Assembly: GCF_008704205.1 (NCBI RefSeq)
Contig: NZ_VXLC01000008.1
Location: 124,001 to 188,000, forward strand
Reading direction: 5' to 3'
Length of the DNA stretch: 64,000 bases
DNA from: Nocardia colli
GTDB lineage: Bacteria; Actinomycetota; Actinomycetes; Mycobacteriales; Mycobacteriaceae
The notes beneath the pieces were generated by a model. The model was not told the DNA's origin. It was given only the letters and a program-made list of their open reading frames with translations, and searched no databases. The position numbers and the translations under genes are program-made. Shown piece after piece: positions 34,146 through 41,836 of the stretch. How positions within the stretch are numbered: position 1 is the stretch's first letter; each line of letters starts with the position of its first letter.

Positions 34146-35207
34146 ATGAGTTTCATTGTTGGCCGTGGTGGGTTTGCCATTGTGGCGGCGCTACTGTCGG
34201 CCGTCGTGGCGGGATGTACAGCGACGATGAATACCTCGGACGAGGCCTATCACTCGACAGACGTGACGATCAGAAATGATGCCGTCACCATCGGCGGCAC
34301 TCTGACCATCCCGGACAAGGGCGGCCCGTTTCCCGCGGTGGTTCTGGTGCCCGGCGGCGGGAAGCAGAACCGGGACGAGGAGTTTGCCGGGCACAAGCCA
34401 TTTCTCGTGCTGGCCGACACATTGACCAAGGCTGGTTATGCCGTGCTGCGGACTGATGACCGTGGGGTCGGCGCGACGACCGGCGACAAAGACGACGCCA
34501 CCTACGAGGATCTGGTGTCAGACATTCTTGCGCAGATCTCCTACCTGCGTGAACGACCGGAAATCGATCGCACGCGCATCGGACTACTCGGGCACAGCCA
34601 GGGTGGATCCTTGGCGCCGCTGGTCGCCGAAAAAGCACCGGACAAGGTGGCATTCGCTGTGCTCATGGCGGGGCCGGCGCAGACCGGATGCGGAATCAAC
34701 AAGCATCAAATGCGGGTTCAGCTTCAGGCAACCGGGACGACCTCCCCCGATCGCCTGGCCGCCAGTGATGATTCCGTCCAAACCGAGTGCGACCTACTTC
34801 GCGCCGGCAATTTCGACGAAGCGCGAAGAAATGCGCGAGCGGCGAACCGGCAGCTTCCGGAAGCCGAGCAGGCCCGCGACGAAGACATCGACAAGGCGAT
34901 CAACGCGCAATACGCGGCGCTGTCGACTTACGACCCGACGTCTGCATTGCGATCGCTGAAGGTCCCTGCTCTTGCGCTCTTCGGAACGAAGGACGTGCAG
35001 GTCGACGCCGCGGCCAATGAACCATTGATGCGAAACCTGCTGGCAGACAACCCGAAGGCAACGGTGCACACCTTCGAGGGGGCGAATCACCTTATGCAAC
35101 AGGCGATCACCGGTATGCCGGACGAGTACGCGACAATCGAGACGACTATCGATCCGAAGGTACTCGACTATCTAACGACCTGGTTGAACCGGATGACGCA
35201 GAGCTGA
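34146..35207 (+). CDS. Lipoprotein alpha/beta hydrolase (BAAT/dienelactone-like)
   Basis: A 353-residue hydrolase with a lipobox (VVAGC, Cys near residue 24), so probably anchored outside the membrane. The core includes 'AVVLVPGGGKQNRD', 'TDDRGVGATTG' and the nucleophile motif 'GHSQGG'. The catalytic Asp and His are in 'FGTKDVQV' and 'GANHLM'. The family acts on peptide or ester bonds of unknown nature. It is preceded by TPR-gene debris and followed by an NTF2-like gene. Confidence 0.88.
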   Translation: MSFIVGRGGFAIVAALLSAVVAGCTATMNTSDEAYHSTDVTIRNDAVTIGGTLTIPDKGGPFPAVVLVPGGGKQNRDEEFAGHKPFLVLADTLTKAGYAVLRTDDRGVGATTGDKDDATYEDLVSDILAQISYLRERPEIDRTRIGLLGHSQGGSLAPLVAEKAPDKVAFAVLMAGPAQTGCGINKHQMRVQLQATGTTSPDRLAASDDSVQTECDLLRAGNFDEARRNARAANRQLPEAEQARDEDIDKAINAQYAALSTYDPTSALRSLKVPALALFGTKDVQVDAAANEPLMRNLLADNPKATVHTFEGANHLMQQAITGMPDEYATIETTIDPKVLDYLTTWLNRMTQS

Positions 35208-35289
35208 CTCGCGTCCAGCCTTGACTGTGCCGCTGCGGCCGGGTGTCTTCTACCACCTGCTCCATGAGACGCGACAGCAGGAGGACACC

Positions 35290-35703
35290 ATGACCACCGC
35301 AACCCATCCGGCACGTACCGCCAGCCAGGCCTTGCATGCCGCGGTCCGGGCACACGACAAGGATGCCTGGCTGGAGATGTTCGCCGCGGACGCCATCGTC
35401 GAAGACCCGGTCGGCCCTTCGGATTTCGATCCGGAAGGCAAGGGCCACCGCGGTCGTGCCGCCATCGCGGCGTTCTGGGACAACGCCATCGCACCCAACG
35501 AGTCGATCGAGTTCCTGTTCGAGGACTCCTTTGCCTGCGGGAACGAAGTCGCCTACACCGGCAAGGTCCGCAGCCACAACGGCGGCCAGGTGATCGATGC
35601 CGAGGGTGTATTCATCTATCAGGTCGACGAGGCGGGGAAGATCCGCGCCGTGCGCGCCTTCTGGGAATTCGAGCGCACTATGCGAACCATGCGACCTGCC
35701 TGA
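35290..35703 (+). CDS. SnoaL/ketosteroid-isomerase-like protein
   Basis: ATG at 35290 has CAGGAGG upstream. The 137-residue product carries the NTF2-like pattern 'WLEMFAADAIVEDPVGP', with a conserved Asp-Pro pair as in steroid delta-isomerase-like proteins, and 'FIYQVDEAGKIRAVRAFW' (cut). Bacterial members isomerise or hydrate steroid- or polyketide-like compounds. The in-frame extension to 35221 lacks a binding site. Confidence 0.82.
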   Translation: MTTATHPARTASQALHAAVRAHDKDAWLEMFAADAIVEDPVGPSDFDPEGKGHRGRAAIAAFWDNAIAPNESIEFLFEDSFACGNEVAYTGKVRSHNGGQVIDAEGVFIYQVDEAGKIRAVRAFWEFERTMRTMRPA

Positions 35704-35861
35704 CTGGTATCGAGATTTCCCGACCGGTTTTTGACCAGCACGCGGTGACGGAAACGCGGCCGACAAGGTGATCGCTATGGTGAACAGCGAGGTCACCATT
35801 CGGTCGAACTAGTCCGACGTGGCCTGGTCGACTCTCTGAGCGGAAAGAGCGGCGCCGGACC

Positions 35862-36290
35862 ATGGCGGAGGACCTGATCGTGTCTCGGACGCTGGTGATA
35901 CCCGCGTCCGAGTTGCGCGAGCGGTTCTCCCGGTCGTCCGGTCCGGGAGGGCAGCACGTCAACACCACCGACAGCCGGGTGGAGCTGTCGTTCGATCTCG
36001 CCAACTCGCCCTCGGTGCCGGAGTGGCTGCGCACCCGGATGCTCGAACGGCTGGCCACCCGCCTGGTCAACGGGGTGCTCACGATCGCCGCGTCGGAGCA
36101 ACGCGCGCAGTTGCAGAACCGCGCGGCCGCCCGCGAACGCCTGGCCTCGTTACTGCGGGACGCCGCTGCTGCCCCGCCGCCCGTGCGCCGCCCCACCAAG
36201 CCCTCGCGCGGCGCAAAGGAACGTCGAATCTCCGCGAAGAAGCGGCGTGGGGTCACCAAACGCAACCGCCGCGCCTCCCCCGACGACTGA
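35862..36290 (+). CDS. arfB: Alternative ribosome-rescue factor ArfB
   Basis: A 142-residue class-I release-factor homologue without a codon-recognition domain. It has the peptidyl hydrolase motif GPGGQHVN near residue 28 and a basic C-terminal tail (KERRISAKKRRGVTKRNRR, cut) that inserts into the empty mRNA channel of stalled ribosomes. It frees peptidyl-tRNA without a stop codon. Its start follows GGACC. It is about 5 kb from the CUA-tRNA locus, which would itself create rescue demand; I infer no direct link. Confidence 0.95.
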   Translation: MAEDLIVSRTLVIPASELRERFSRSSGPGGQHVNTTDSRVELSFDLANSPSVPEWLRTRMLERLATRLVNGVLTIAASEQRAQLQNRAAARERLASLLRDAAAAPPPVRRPTKPSRGAKERRISAKKRRGVTKRNRRASPDD

Positions 36291-36368
36291 GGCGATATGG
36301 GTAGGTGCTCCGGTACCAGGAGGCGCGCGGCCTGGTAGCCCGGCTGGTCGCCTGCCGATCATCGACGG

Positions 36369-36884
36369 ATGACGAGTAGCACAGCGAATGATGCAGAAAT
36401 CCAGGCTCGGATGGAAACCGTGGCGGAGGGCCATGTTCGGTGGCTGTGGGGGTGGGACCGCAAGCAGGGCGATCCGCCGTTCGACCTCCGTGCGGTCCAG
36501 GGCGAGTTCTACGACTGGGAAGCCGAGGATCTCCTGCTCTACGACGACGCAGACCCCGAGCACCGCGTGGCGCGCAGTGCCGAGGAATATCGGTCGCTGT
36601 GGGAGCCGGTCTTCGACCAGCTGGTGGCGGCGGACCATCGTCTCGCCGACGGTCCGCACGTGCTGGTGTCCGGAGATCTCGCCGTCTCCCGATTGGTCTT
36701 CGTCGCGCGGCTGATATCCGCCGACGGCACCGAAACCGGCTTGCGCGCAACAAGTTCGCTGACCTGGAGATGCGACGCCAACGGCTGGCGGATCGTATGG
36801 GACCACACCTCATCGGTCACCGTGGATGGGAAAACCCTTGCTGCCCTGATGGACTCGTTGCCAGGTCCAGATCGCGAGGTGTGA
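36369..36884 (+). CDS. NTF2-like (SnoaL_3-type) protein, 171 aa
   Basis: A single-domain protein. 'GEFYDWEAEDLLLYDDADP', 'VARSAEEYRSLWEPVF', 'HVLVSGDLAVSRLVF' and 'SSLTWRCDANGWRIVWDH' (each in part) fit the calcium/calmodulin-kinase association-like NTF2 group. No active-site residues can be assigned. It ends 14 bp from the stop of the MarR gene on the other strand. Confidence 0.75.
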   Translation: MTSSTANDAEIQARMETVAEGHVRWLWGWDRKQGDPPFDLRAVQGEFYDWEAEDLLLYDDADPEHRVARSAEEYRSLWEPVFDQLVAADHRLADGPHVLVSGDLAVSRLVFVARLISADGTETGLRATSSLTWRCDANGWRIVWDHTSSVTVDGKTLAALMDSLPGPDREV

Positions 36885-36898
36885 GTGGGCAGGCCGCA

Positions 36899-37354
36899 TC
36901 ACAGTCGGTCGAAGACCGCGATCAATCGGTCGAGGACCGCGGTAGCGGACCGCAGCGCGGCGATGTCCTGGTCCGCGAGTTCTGCTTGCAGGGCAGCGGA
37001 CATCGCCGCCATACGTTCGCGGCTGCGGGCGCGTCCGGCATCGGTGAGTGAGACGAGCACCGAGCGCTTGTCGCCCGCGACTCGCTCCCGGGTGACATAG
37101 CCCGCGGCGACGAGGCCGTTGATCAGTTGAGTGGTTGCGGCGCCGGTGGTTTCGGTCCCGGCGGCCAGTTGGCTGATGGTGCGGGAGCCTTGCTCGAGGA
37201 GCACGCGCAGGGCCCGAGCATGGGTCAGGGACAGCGCCTCCGGCGACCTGGTCGCGCGGCCGCGCAGCCGGGAGTCCGCCGCGCTGAGCCGGTACGTCAT
37301 GCGAGCGAGCTGGTCCAGCGCGGCCGCGCGGTTCTGACCGGACTGTTCGGGCAC
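36899..37354 (-). CDS. MarR-family transcriptional regulator
   Basis: A 151-residue winged-helix repressor. The DNA-binding region includes 'TISQLAAGTETTGAATTQLI' (cut: ISQLAAGTE) and the wing 'GYVTRERVAGDKRSVLVSLT' (cut: DKRSV). N- and C-terminal helices form the dimer. It is divergent from a hydrolase gene, and an inverted repeat of two TAAGTACTTA boxes lies between them, so it probably represses both directions. Confidence 0.92.
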   Translation of the reverse strand: MPEQSGQNRAAALDQLARMTYRLSAADSRLRGRATRSPEALSLTHARALRVLLEQGSRTISQLAAGTETTGAATTQLINGLVAAGYVTRERVAGDKRSVLVSLTDAGRARSRERMAAMSAALQAELADQDIAALRSATAVLDRLIAVFDRL

Positions 37355-37397
37355 GGTATGTCTCCTATCGCGGATTTGGGGTTGACACGAGCATAAC

Positions 37398-37424
37398 CTA
37401 AGTACTTAATAAGTAAGTACTTAG
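37398..37424. promoter_or_regulatory. MarR operator: 11-bp inverted repeat
   Basis: CTAAGTACTTA and TAAGTACTTAG are exact inverted copies separated by ATAAG, and each contains the 10-bp palindrome TAAGTACTTA. A TTGACA at 37382-37387 with a 17-bp spacer places a -10 (CTTAAT) inside the repeat, so occupancy would block the hydrolase promoter. Confidence 0.75.
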
Positions 37425-37449
37425 CTAAATCGGAGAGAGGACTCCCGAC

Positions 37450-38721
37450 ATGACCACACGCTCCACAGGCCAGAGCTGGGCTCTGGATATCGCGCTGGCC
37501 CTGGGCGGCTTCGACGCCCTGCATCCGCAGGCCAAGGGCACCATGGAACAGCTCGGCCACGACCACACCGACTTCGACAAGGTCTTCGACCTGGTGCAGA
37601 GCGGGGCGATGCTGCCGAAGGCCTGGGCTACCGTCGCCGCCCAAGCCGAGCAGCGCGCAGCCCATCACGAACGAAATGGCTTCGCGCGCACCGCCGCCGA
37701 TCTCTACATTCGCGCCGGGGTGATGTGGGGCCGGGCGCAGTACTCGATTTTCGACGCCGCCGACCCGCGCAAACTCGCTTTCCGGGAACGCGCCAACCAC
37801 TGCGTCGAGCGGCTGAGCGAGTTGCGCGGCGGGCTGGTCCGGCGTGTGGCGCTCGACTTCGAGGGCGCGCAGATCTTCGCATTGCTGCACCTGCCGGCGG
37901 GCCCGGTGCGCAACGCGCCGGCGGTGATACTCGGCCCCGGCATGGACATGATCAAAGAGGACTACCTCTACGCCGCCGAGCGGTACTACACCTCGCGCGG
38001 CGTGGTCGCGCTGTCCATCGAAGGCCCGGGACAGGGCGAGACCCGCGCCAACGGGCTCACCGTGGATCTCACGAACTACGAACGCGCGGTAGGTCGTTAC
38101 CTCGACTACCTGGCCGAACTGCCCGAAGTGGATCCGCAGCGGATCGGCATGTTCGGGATCAGCATGAGCGGCTACTGGGGTTCACGCGCGGCCGCCGCGG
38201 ATCCACGGCTGGCGGCGCTCGCCGCCTTCGAGGCGCCCACCGGCGACTTCCACACCATCTTCGAGCGCGCCCAGCCGACCTTCAAAAACAACTACATGTA
38301 CATGGCCGGCTACGCCGACGAGGTCGCGTTCGACCGGGACCTGACGGCCCGCATGCCGCTGGGTGATCTGGCCGGCGACATCACCTGCCCGGTGCTGTAC
38401 GGCATCGGCGAATTCGACGAGTTGACCCCGCTCGAGCAGGCCCTCGCCAACTACGAACTCGTGCGCGCGCCCAAGGAGATTCGCGTCTACGAAGGTGAGT
38501 TCCATCCACTCGGCGGAGTCGCAGCCGAGATATTCCGCTTCGGCGCAGAATGGCTCGAACGGGCCCTGTCCGGCGAATTCGCGACCCCGGGCCGAGACGT
38601 CCGGCACTACGTACACCGCGACGGCCGAACCACCGACGGCACCGCCGACCCCCAATGGTGGTCAGGCACAGTCCCCACCGCCATCGCGCAACTGCGCACC
38701 GGACAGCGGGCCCGGAGTTGA
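37450..38721 (+). CDS. Alpha/beta hydrolase, FrsA/pseudooxynicotine hydrolase-like
   Basis: A 423-residue hydrolase with a ~150-residue helical N-terminal part followed by the alpha/beta core. The nucleophile motif is 'GISMSG' near residue 236; the oxyanion region is 'GPGMDMIKED', and the Asp and His are in 'GEFDELTP' and 'GEFHPLGG'. The architecture is that of 2,6-dihydropseudooxynicotine hydrolase-type C-C hydrolases. It is controlled by the divergent MarR operator. The start follows GGAGAGAGG. Confidence 0.87.
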   Translation: MTTRSTGQSWALDIALALGGFDALHPQAKGTMEQLGHDHTDFDKVFDLVQSGAMLPKAWATVAAQAEQRAAHHERNGFARTAADLYIRAGVMWGRAQYSIFDAADPRKLAFRERANHCVERLSELRGGLVRRVALDFEGAQIFALLHLPAGPVRNAPAVILGPGMDMIKEDYLYAAERYYTSRGVVALSIEGPGQGETRANGLTVDLTNYERAVGRYLDYLAELPEVDPQRIGMFGISMSGYWGSRAAAADPRLAALAAFEAPTGDFHTIFERAQPTFKNNYMYMAGYADEVAFDRDLTARMPLGDLAGDITCPVLYGIGEFDELTPLEQALANYELVRAPKEIRVYEGEFHPLGGVAAEIFRFGAEWLERALSGEFATPGRDVRHYVHRDGRTTDGTADPQWWSGTVPTAIAQLRTGQRARS

Positions 38722-38736
38722 CGGTCGGGTTGGCAC

Positions 38737-38907
38737 TTGGCCACTAGTTCCAACGCGACGGGTCGGTTCACCGAAGCCGCCGAACTCTTCGAAAACCTGT
38801 ACCAGAGCATCACATTGGCGGTCGGCTCCGATCACCCGCTGGCCGGCGAGGTCCGCGACAGCCTCGCCGCTGCCCGGCGAGCGATCGAATCCGACCGTCA
38901 GCTCTGA
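38737..38907 (+). pseudogene. C-terminal TPR fragment
   Basis: From a TTG at 38737 the frame encodes 56 residues with one TPR unit: 'GRFTEAAELFENLYQSITLA' (cut: TEAAELFENL) and 'GSDHPLAGEVRDSLAAARR' (cut: DHPLAGEV), resembling the last repeat of NB-ARC/TPR proteins. No upstream remainder is present because the frame abuts the hydrolase stop. It resembles the debris at 33654 and may derive from the same kind of gene. Confidence 0.4.
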
Positions 38908-38947
38908 CGGGCGGGTTCGAGCCGAAGCAGGGCTTTAGTATCGGTAC

Positions 38948-39337
38948 ATGGGCGACGGCGTCGGAGACGATCCACTGGTCGACGGTATGAACATCTCGCT
39001 GTGGTACCGGCGAGACTTCCACATCACCGATGCATCGCGTCTGCTTGCTGCCGCTCGGCGTGCGTATCTCGACCTCCATCCCGATGCCAGCCCGCTCGAG
39101 GCGGAGCAACAGGTGAGTTGCGCTGCTGAAGCGCTCTTCACGATCCTCGAGCAGACCGGCCTGTTGAGTGACGATGTCGACGAGCGCCTTGACGGGTACG
39201 AAGCCGACGGTCTCGATCTCGGCGGCCGGAAGGTGAAGGTTGTCCTCGACGAACCTTGGCCGTTGAGCCGCGATCCCCGGGGAAATTGCCTTCGGGGAGA
39301 CGTGTTCGCATTGCCCACTACCGAAGACGACGCTTGA
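38948..39337 (+). CDS. Hypothetical protein, 129 aa
   Basis: The product has 'MNISLWYRRDFHITDASRLL' (cut: LWYRRDF), a helical region 'EAEQQVSCAAEALFTILEQ' and an acidic C-terminus. No domain, signal peptide or membrane segment was recognised. Composition and GC3 are normal for a real gene. ATG 38948 has only a weak site; ATG 38987 (MNISLW) could also be used. Confidence 0.55.
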   Translation: MGDGVGDDPLVDGMNISLWYRRDFHITDASRLLAAARRAYLDLHPDASPLEAEQQVSCAAEALFTILEQTGLLSDDVDERLDGYEADGLDLGGRKVKVVLDEPWPLSRDPRGNCLRGDVFALPTTEDDA

Positions 39338-39442
39338 CGGGAGCGGGATCGAGCGGAATTGTCGGATCCGGGCCGCGTGGTTCGTAGCTATGGTGAACGG
39401 CCGCGCATGAGGGTGCGGTCACGATCATGGGAGATGCCGACG

Positions 39443-40264
39443 ATGCCGCACTCACAGGACAAGATCCACCGGATGTTCGAGCTCGTCGAGCCGATCGCCA
39501 CCATCACCTTCTCCGAAGTGGTGAACGACGCGTTTCTAGCGCTCGGTATGCGCAACTATTGGGACGGATATTTCGCGGGGCGGGCCGCACCGTTGGGGTC
39601 GGCACCGGCGGAGGTGGTGCACGCGGTTTTCTACAACTTCGCCGACGGTGAGGTGGCCCGCCACATTCCCTGGGTCTGGGGCAAGGTCACCCCGCAGGAG
39701 GCGATTGCCGTGCGCGAACGAGCCAGCGCCGACGCCTTGCGACAGCAGATCGGGGAGCTCGCCGAGTCTGCCGATCTGGTGCGGGTCGCCGAGCTCGCGA
39801 CCCGAGCAGCGCTCAGCGCGCCGACCGAGGGGCGAGCGCTCTATGCCGGACTTCGCGCGGTCGACGTGCCCGAGGAGCCGGTGGCCAGACTCTGGCATGC
39901 GGCCACGCTGCTGCGGGAGTTCCGCGGCGACGGCCACAATGCTGCTCTCCTCGCGCACGGCATCAGCGGCACCGAGGCCCATGTCCTCATGGCGCTCGCT
40001 CTCGGGATGAGGGCGGAGAAGTTCGGCCGGATCCATCACTTGCCCCAGGCACAGTTGGCTGCCGTCGTTGACGGGCTGCGCGAGCGCGGCCTGGTGGATG
40101 CCGCGGGCGGGTTCACCGATGCCGGTCGGGAAATCAAGCAGCAGATCGAGACTCGCACCGACGAATTGGCGGCGCCGGCCTACGACGTACTCAGCGCGGA
40201 CGAACTCGACGAGCTGATCGCAGGGCTCGAGCCGATCGCGGCCGCCGCGGGCGAGGACGACTGA
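39443..40264 (+). CDS. SCO6745-family MarR-like protein
   Basis: A 273-residue all-helical protein with the actinobacterial 'salt-bridge' pattern 'YWDGYFAGRAAPLG' and 'VFYNFADGEV' in the N-half, and a winged-helix-like C-half ('QAQLAAVVDGLRERGLVDA', cut). This family is common in actinomycetes; function is unknown. ATG 39443 is chosen because GGGAG is eight bases upstream. The longer frame adds 28 Arg-rich residues. Confidence 0.8.
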   Translation: MPHSQDKIHRMFELVEPIATITFSEVVNDAFLALGMRNYWDGYFAGRAAPLGSAPAEVVHAVFYNFADGEVARHIPWVWGKVTPQEAIAVRERASADALRQQIGELAESADLVRVAELATRAALSAPTEGRALYAGLRAVDVPEEPVARLWHAATLLREFRGDGHNAALLAHGISGTEAHVLMALALGMRAEKFGRIHHLPQAQLAAVVDGLRERGLVDAAGGFTDAGREIKQQIETRTDELAAPAYDVLSADELDELIAGLEPIAAAAGEDD

Positions 40265-40351
40265 GCGGCGGCTGTGCCCTCGCGAAATAGGCCGGGTGAA
40301 TTATCCACCGCGTCGCCAGAACAGCTGAGCGACACGAAAGATGGAGCGGGC

Positions 40352-40672
40352 GTGGCGATCTGCTTCGAATTGGTGGTCAATTTCGGCGACAACATCGATG
40401 CCGCACGATCAGCGCTGCTCACTCGCGCTGTCCCCAAGCCCACAACATTGACCGCTGGAGATCGTCGCATCCCGTTGCACACACCCTTGCTCCGAACCGA
40501 GGGGCCTTACATCGAGCTGTCGGTAGTGCCGGTTGCTGTCGGCCACGGAGTCGCGCTGGACGGCGCTCTCCCCCGATTCCCCCTTACTGCAACGGAATTC
40601 ACCGAACTCGGAAACCAGCTGTATCAATTGCTCGCCACGTTCGATGGGTACATCGCCGCCCGAGTCGGCTGA
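40352..40672 (+). CDS. Hypothetical protein, 106 aa
   Basis: GTG 40352 follows GGAGCGGGC. The product starts MAICFELVVNFGDN and has 'TPLLRTEGPYIELSVVPVA' (cut: RTEGPYIEL) and 'TATEFTELGNQLYQLLATF' (cut: FTELGNQLYQLL). It is a soluble alpha/beta protein of no recognised family. It is 88 bp from the preceding gene on the same strand. Confidence 0.6.
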   Translation: MAICFELVVNFGDNIDAARSALLTRAVPKPTTLTAGDRRIPLHTPLLRTEGPYIELSVVPVAVGHGVALDGALPRFPLTATEFTELGNQLYQLLATFDGYIAARVG

Positions 40673-40810
40673 GACCCGGAGGACATGGTCGACCCCGATG
40701 TGCTCAAACGCGAGTACATGGACGAGTTGCGAGACGGGGCAGTCGACGGGCGCGTCGCCGGGCCGGTCGACCGGCGCGGTGGTATCCGGATGCCGCACGT
40801 TCGAGCCAAA

Positions 40811-40885
40811 TGGTGCCCCAGACGGGAGTCGAACCCGTTACGGGCCGCTTTAGAGGCGGCTGCTCGGCCGTCGAGCTTCTGGGGC
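40811..40885 (-). tRNA. tRNA with CUA anticodon (amber suppressor type)
   Basis: The minus strand folds as a full cloverleaf: acceptor GCCCCAG/CTGGGGC (7 bp), D stem GCTC/GAGC with loop GACGGCC, anticodon stem GCCGC/GCGGC with loop CTCTAAA, 5-base variable region CCGTA, T stem ACGGG/CCCGT with loop TTCGACT, discriminator A and encoded CCA. Loop positions 34-36 are CUA, which pairs with UAG. It is a class I tRNA, so not a Leu, Ser or Tyr body. The core is unusual: A8 and G14 replace U8 and A14. It lies 43 bp downstream of two amber-containing genes on the same strand. Confidence 0.85.
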
Positions 40886-40928
40886 TTGATGGGGTGGCCG
40901 GCGCGACCGGCCACCTCATGATGACCGA

Positions 40929-41240
40929 TCAGGCTGCGTCCGGATCGTCGATCCGGTCCCGCAATTCGGCGTTCGCGATCGCGGTCCTGGCGGCTCGGTA
41001 TTCGTCGGCCGTCAGGGATCGCCCGAGCTGGTCGAGCGTCCGCAGCACGAAACGTTGCGTGACGACGCGGCGGTTCAGCACGTCGAGCGCAGCGGCCTGC
41101 CGCCAAACCTTGCGCTGCAGCCAGCGTGTGGCCGTAGGCAGGTCCCCGGCGAGCTGGGCGCGCAGCGCGTCCCGCTCGGCGGTGAGCTCGACGAGTTGGG
41201 CGCGCAAGTCGCTCAGCTAAGTGTCGTTGGAAATAGTCAT
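40929..41240 (-). CDS. Small helical protein with in-frame amber codon 8
   Basis: ATG at 41240 follows GGGGAGGTG with a five-base spacer, one of the best binding sites in the window, and overlaps the stop of the upstream gene (ATGA). The frame reads MTISNDT, TAG at 41219-41217, then LSDLRAQLVELTAERDAL and on to TGA at 40929, 103 codons counting the amber. The part after TAG is a Leu-zipper-like coiled coil followed by helices ('RWLQRKVWRQAAALDVL', 'LTADEYRAARTAIANA'). Without read-through only a seven-residue peptide forms, or translation must restart at a TTG (41207) with no binding site. The adjacent CUA tRNA is the likely decoder. No family was recognised. Confidence 0.75.
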
Positions 41241-41590
41241 GTTTTCACCTCCCCTCGTTCGGTGAGGGCGAGAGGGAGGTGAGTGACCAGCGGGCGGGCG
41301 GCCGGTTCGAATGCGGCGGCCGTCAGCGCACCGTCGAGATCGGGCTCGTGGACTCTGACCAGCCGATGGCCGGCAGCGGCGACATCGGTGCACAGCCAAC
41401 CGAGAGACAGCTCGTCAGCTGCGGTAAGTACCACCAACACATTGGAGGTGGCGTGCCAGTCGGCGACCATGTCGGGATACGCGATGGCAAAGTCGAGCGC
41501 GGCGTGTGTCGCCTGCGCGACCTGTGTCCCCGGTGGAAGATCAGCACGGGTAATCAGGTAGAGGCGGAGAGGAACCTAAAACTGTGACAC
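41237..41590 (-). CDS. PTH2-like peptidyl-tRNA hydrolase-family protein with in-frame amber codon 5
   Basis: The frame reads GTG TCA CAG TTT TAG, then VPLRLYLITRADLPPGT and 117 sense-or-amber codons to TGA at 41237. After the TAG come the PTH2 hallmarks: 'LITRADLPPG' (strand 1), 'QVAQATHAAL' (the AQ..HA helix), 'NVLVVL' and 'AAAGHRLVRVHEPDL'. The first ATG (41470) lies after these motifs, so a start downstream of the TAG would lose the catalytic face. There is no binding site before the GTG, but TATCAT lies seven bases upstream, which would make a leaderless mRNA. PTH2 enzymes free tRNA from stalled peptidyl-tRNA; activity here is inferred. Confidence 0.65.
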
Positions 41591-41836
41591 GAGATCAATG
41601 ATAGTCCAGCAGGGCTAGCGACGCGAGTGTGTTTTTGTTCCGACGAGAGCGTGGTCGACAGATGTTCCGCCATCGAGGGCTGCGCGGCTGCGAGCTCGGC
41701 TGTGCCACAGTGAATCACGAGTTCATGACAGGTAGACAGATGTCGACGCTCGCGAGAAGAGCTGCAAGGCATTGCCGTTCGCGGCGCAACGCGCATACCG
41801 GCAGCGGCGCGCGGAAAGTATTGGGGCGCTGCCCGT

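Noticed and set aside
40685..40921. Plus-strand frame 'MVDPDVLKREYMDEL ... CPRRESNPLRAAL' across the tRNA region
   Set aside because: Its second half is the usual antisense translation of a tRNA gene (RRESNPL type). The tRNA fold on the other strand is complete.
41217..41399. Minus-strand 60-codon frame ending in MTISNDT
   Set aside because: Only its last eight codons coincide with the true gene start. The rest is an out-of-frame reading of the PTH2-like gene, and the binding site supports ATG 41240.
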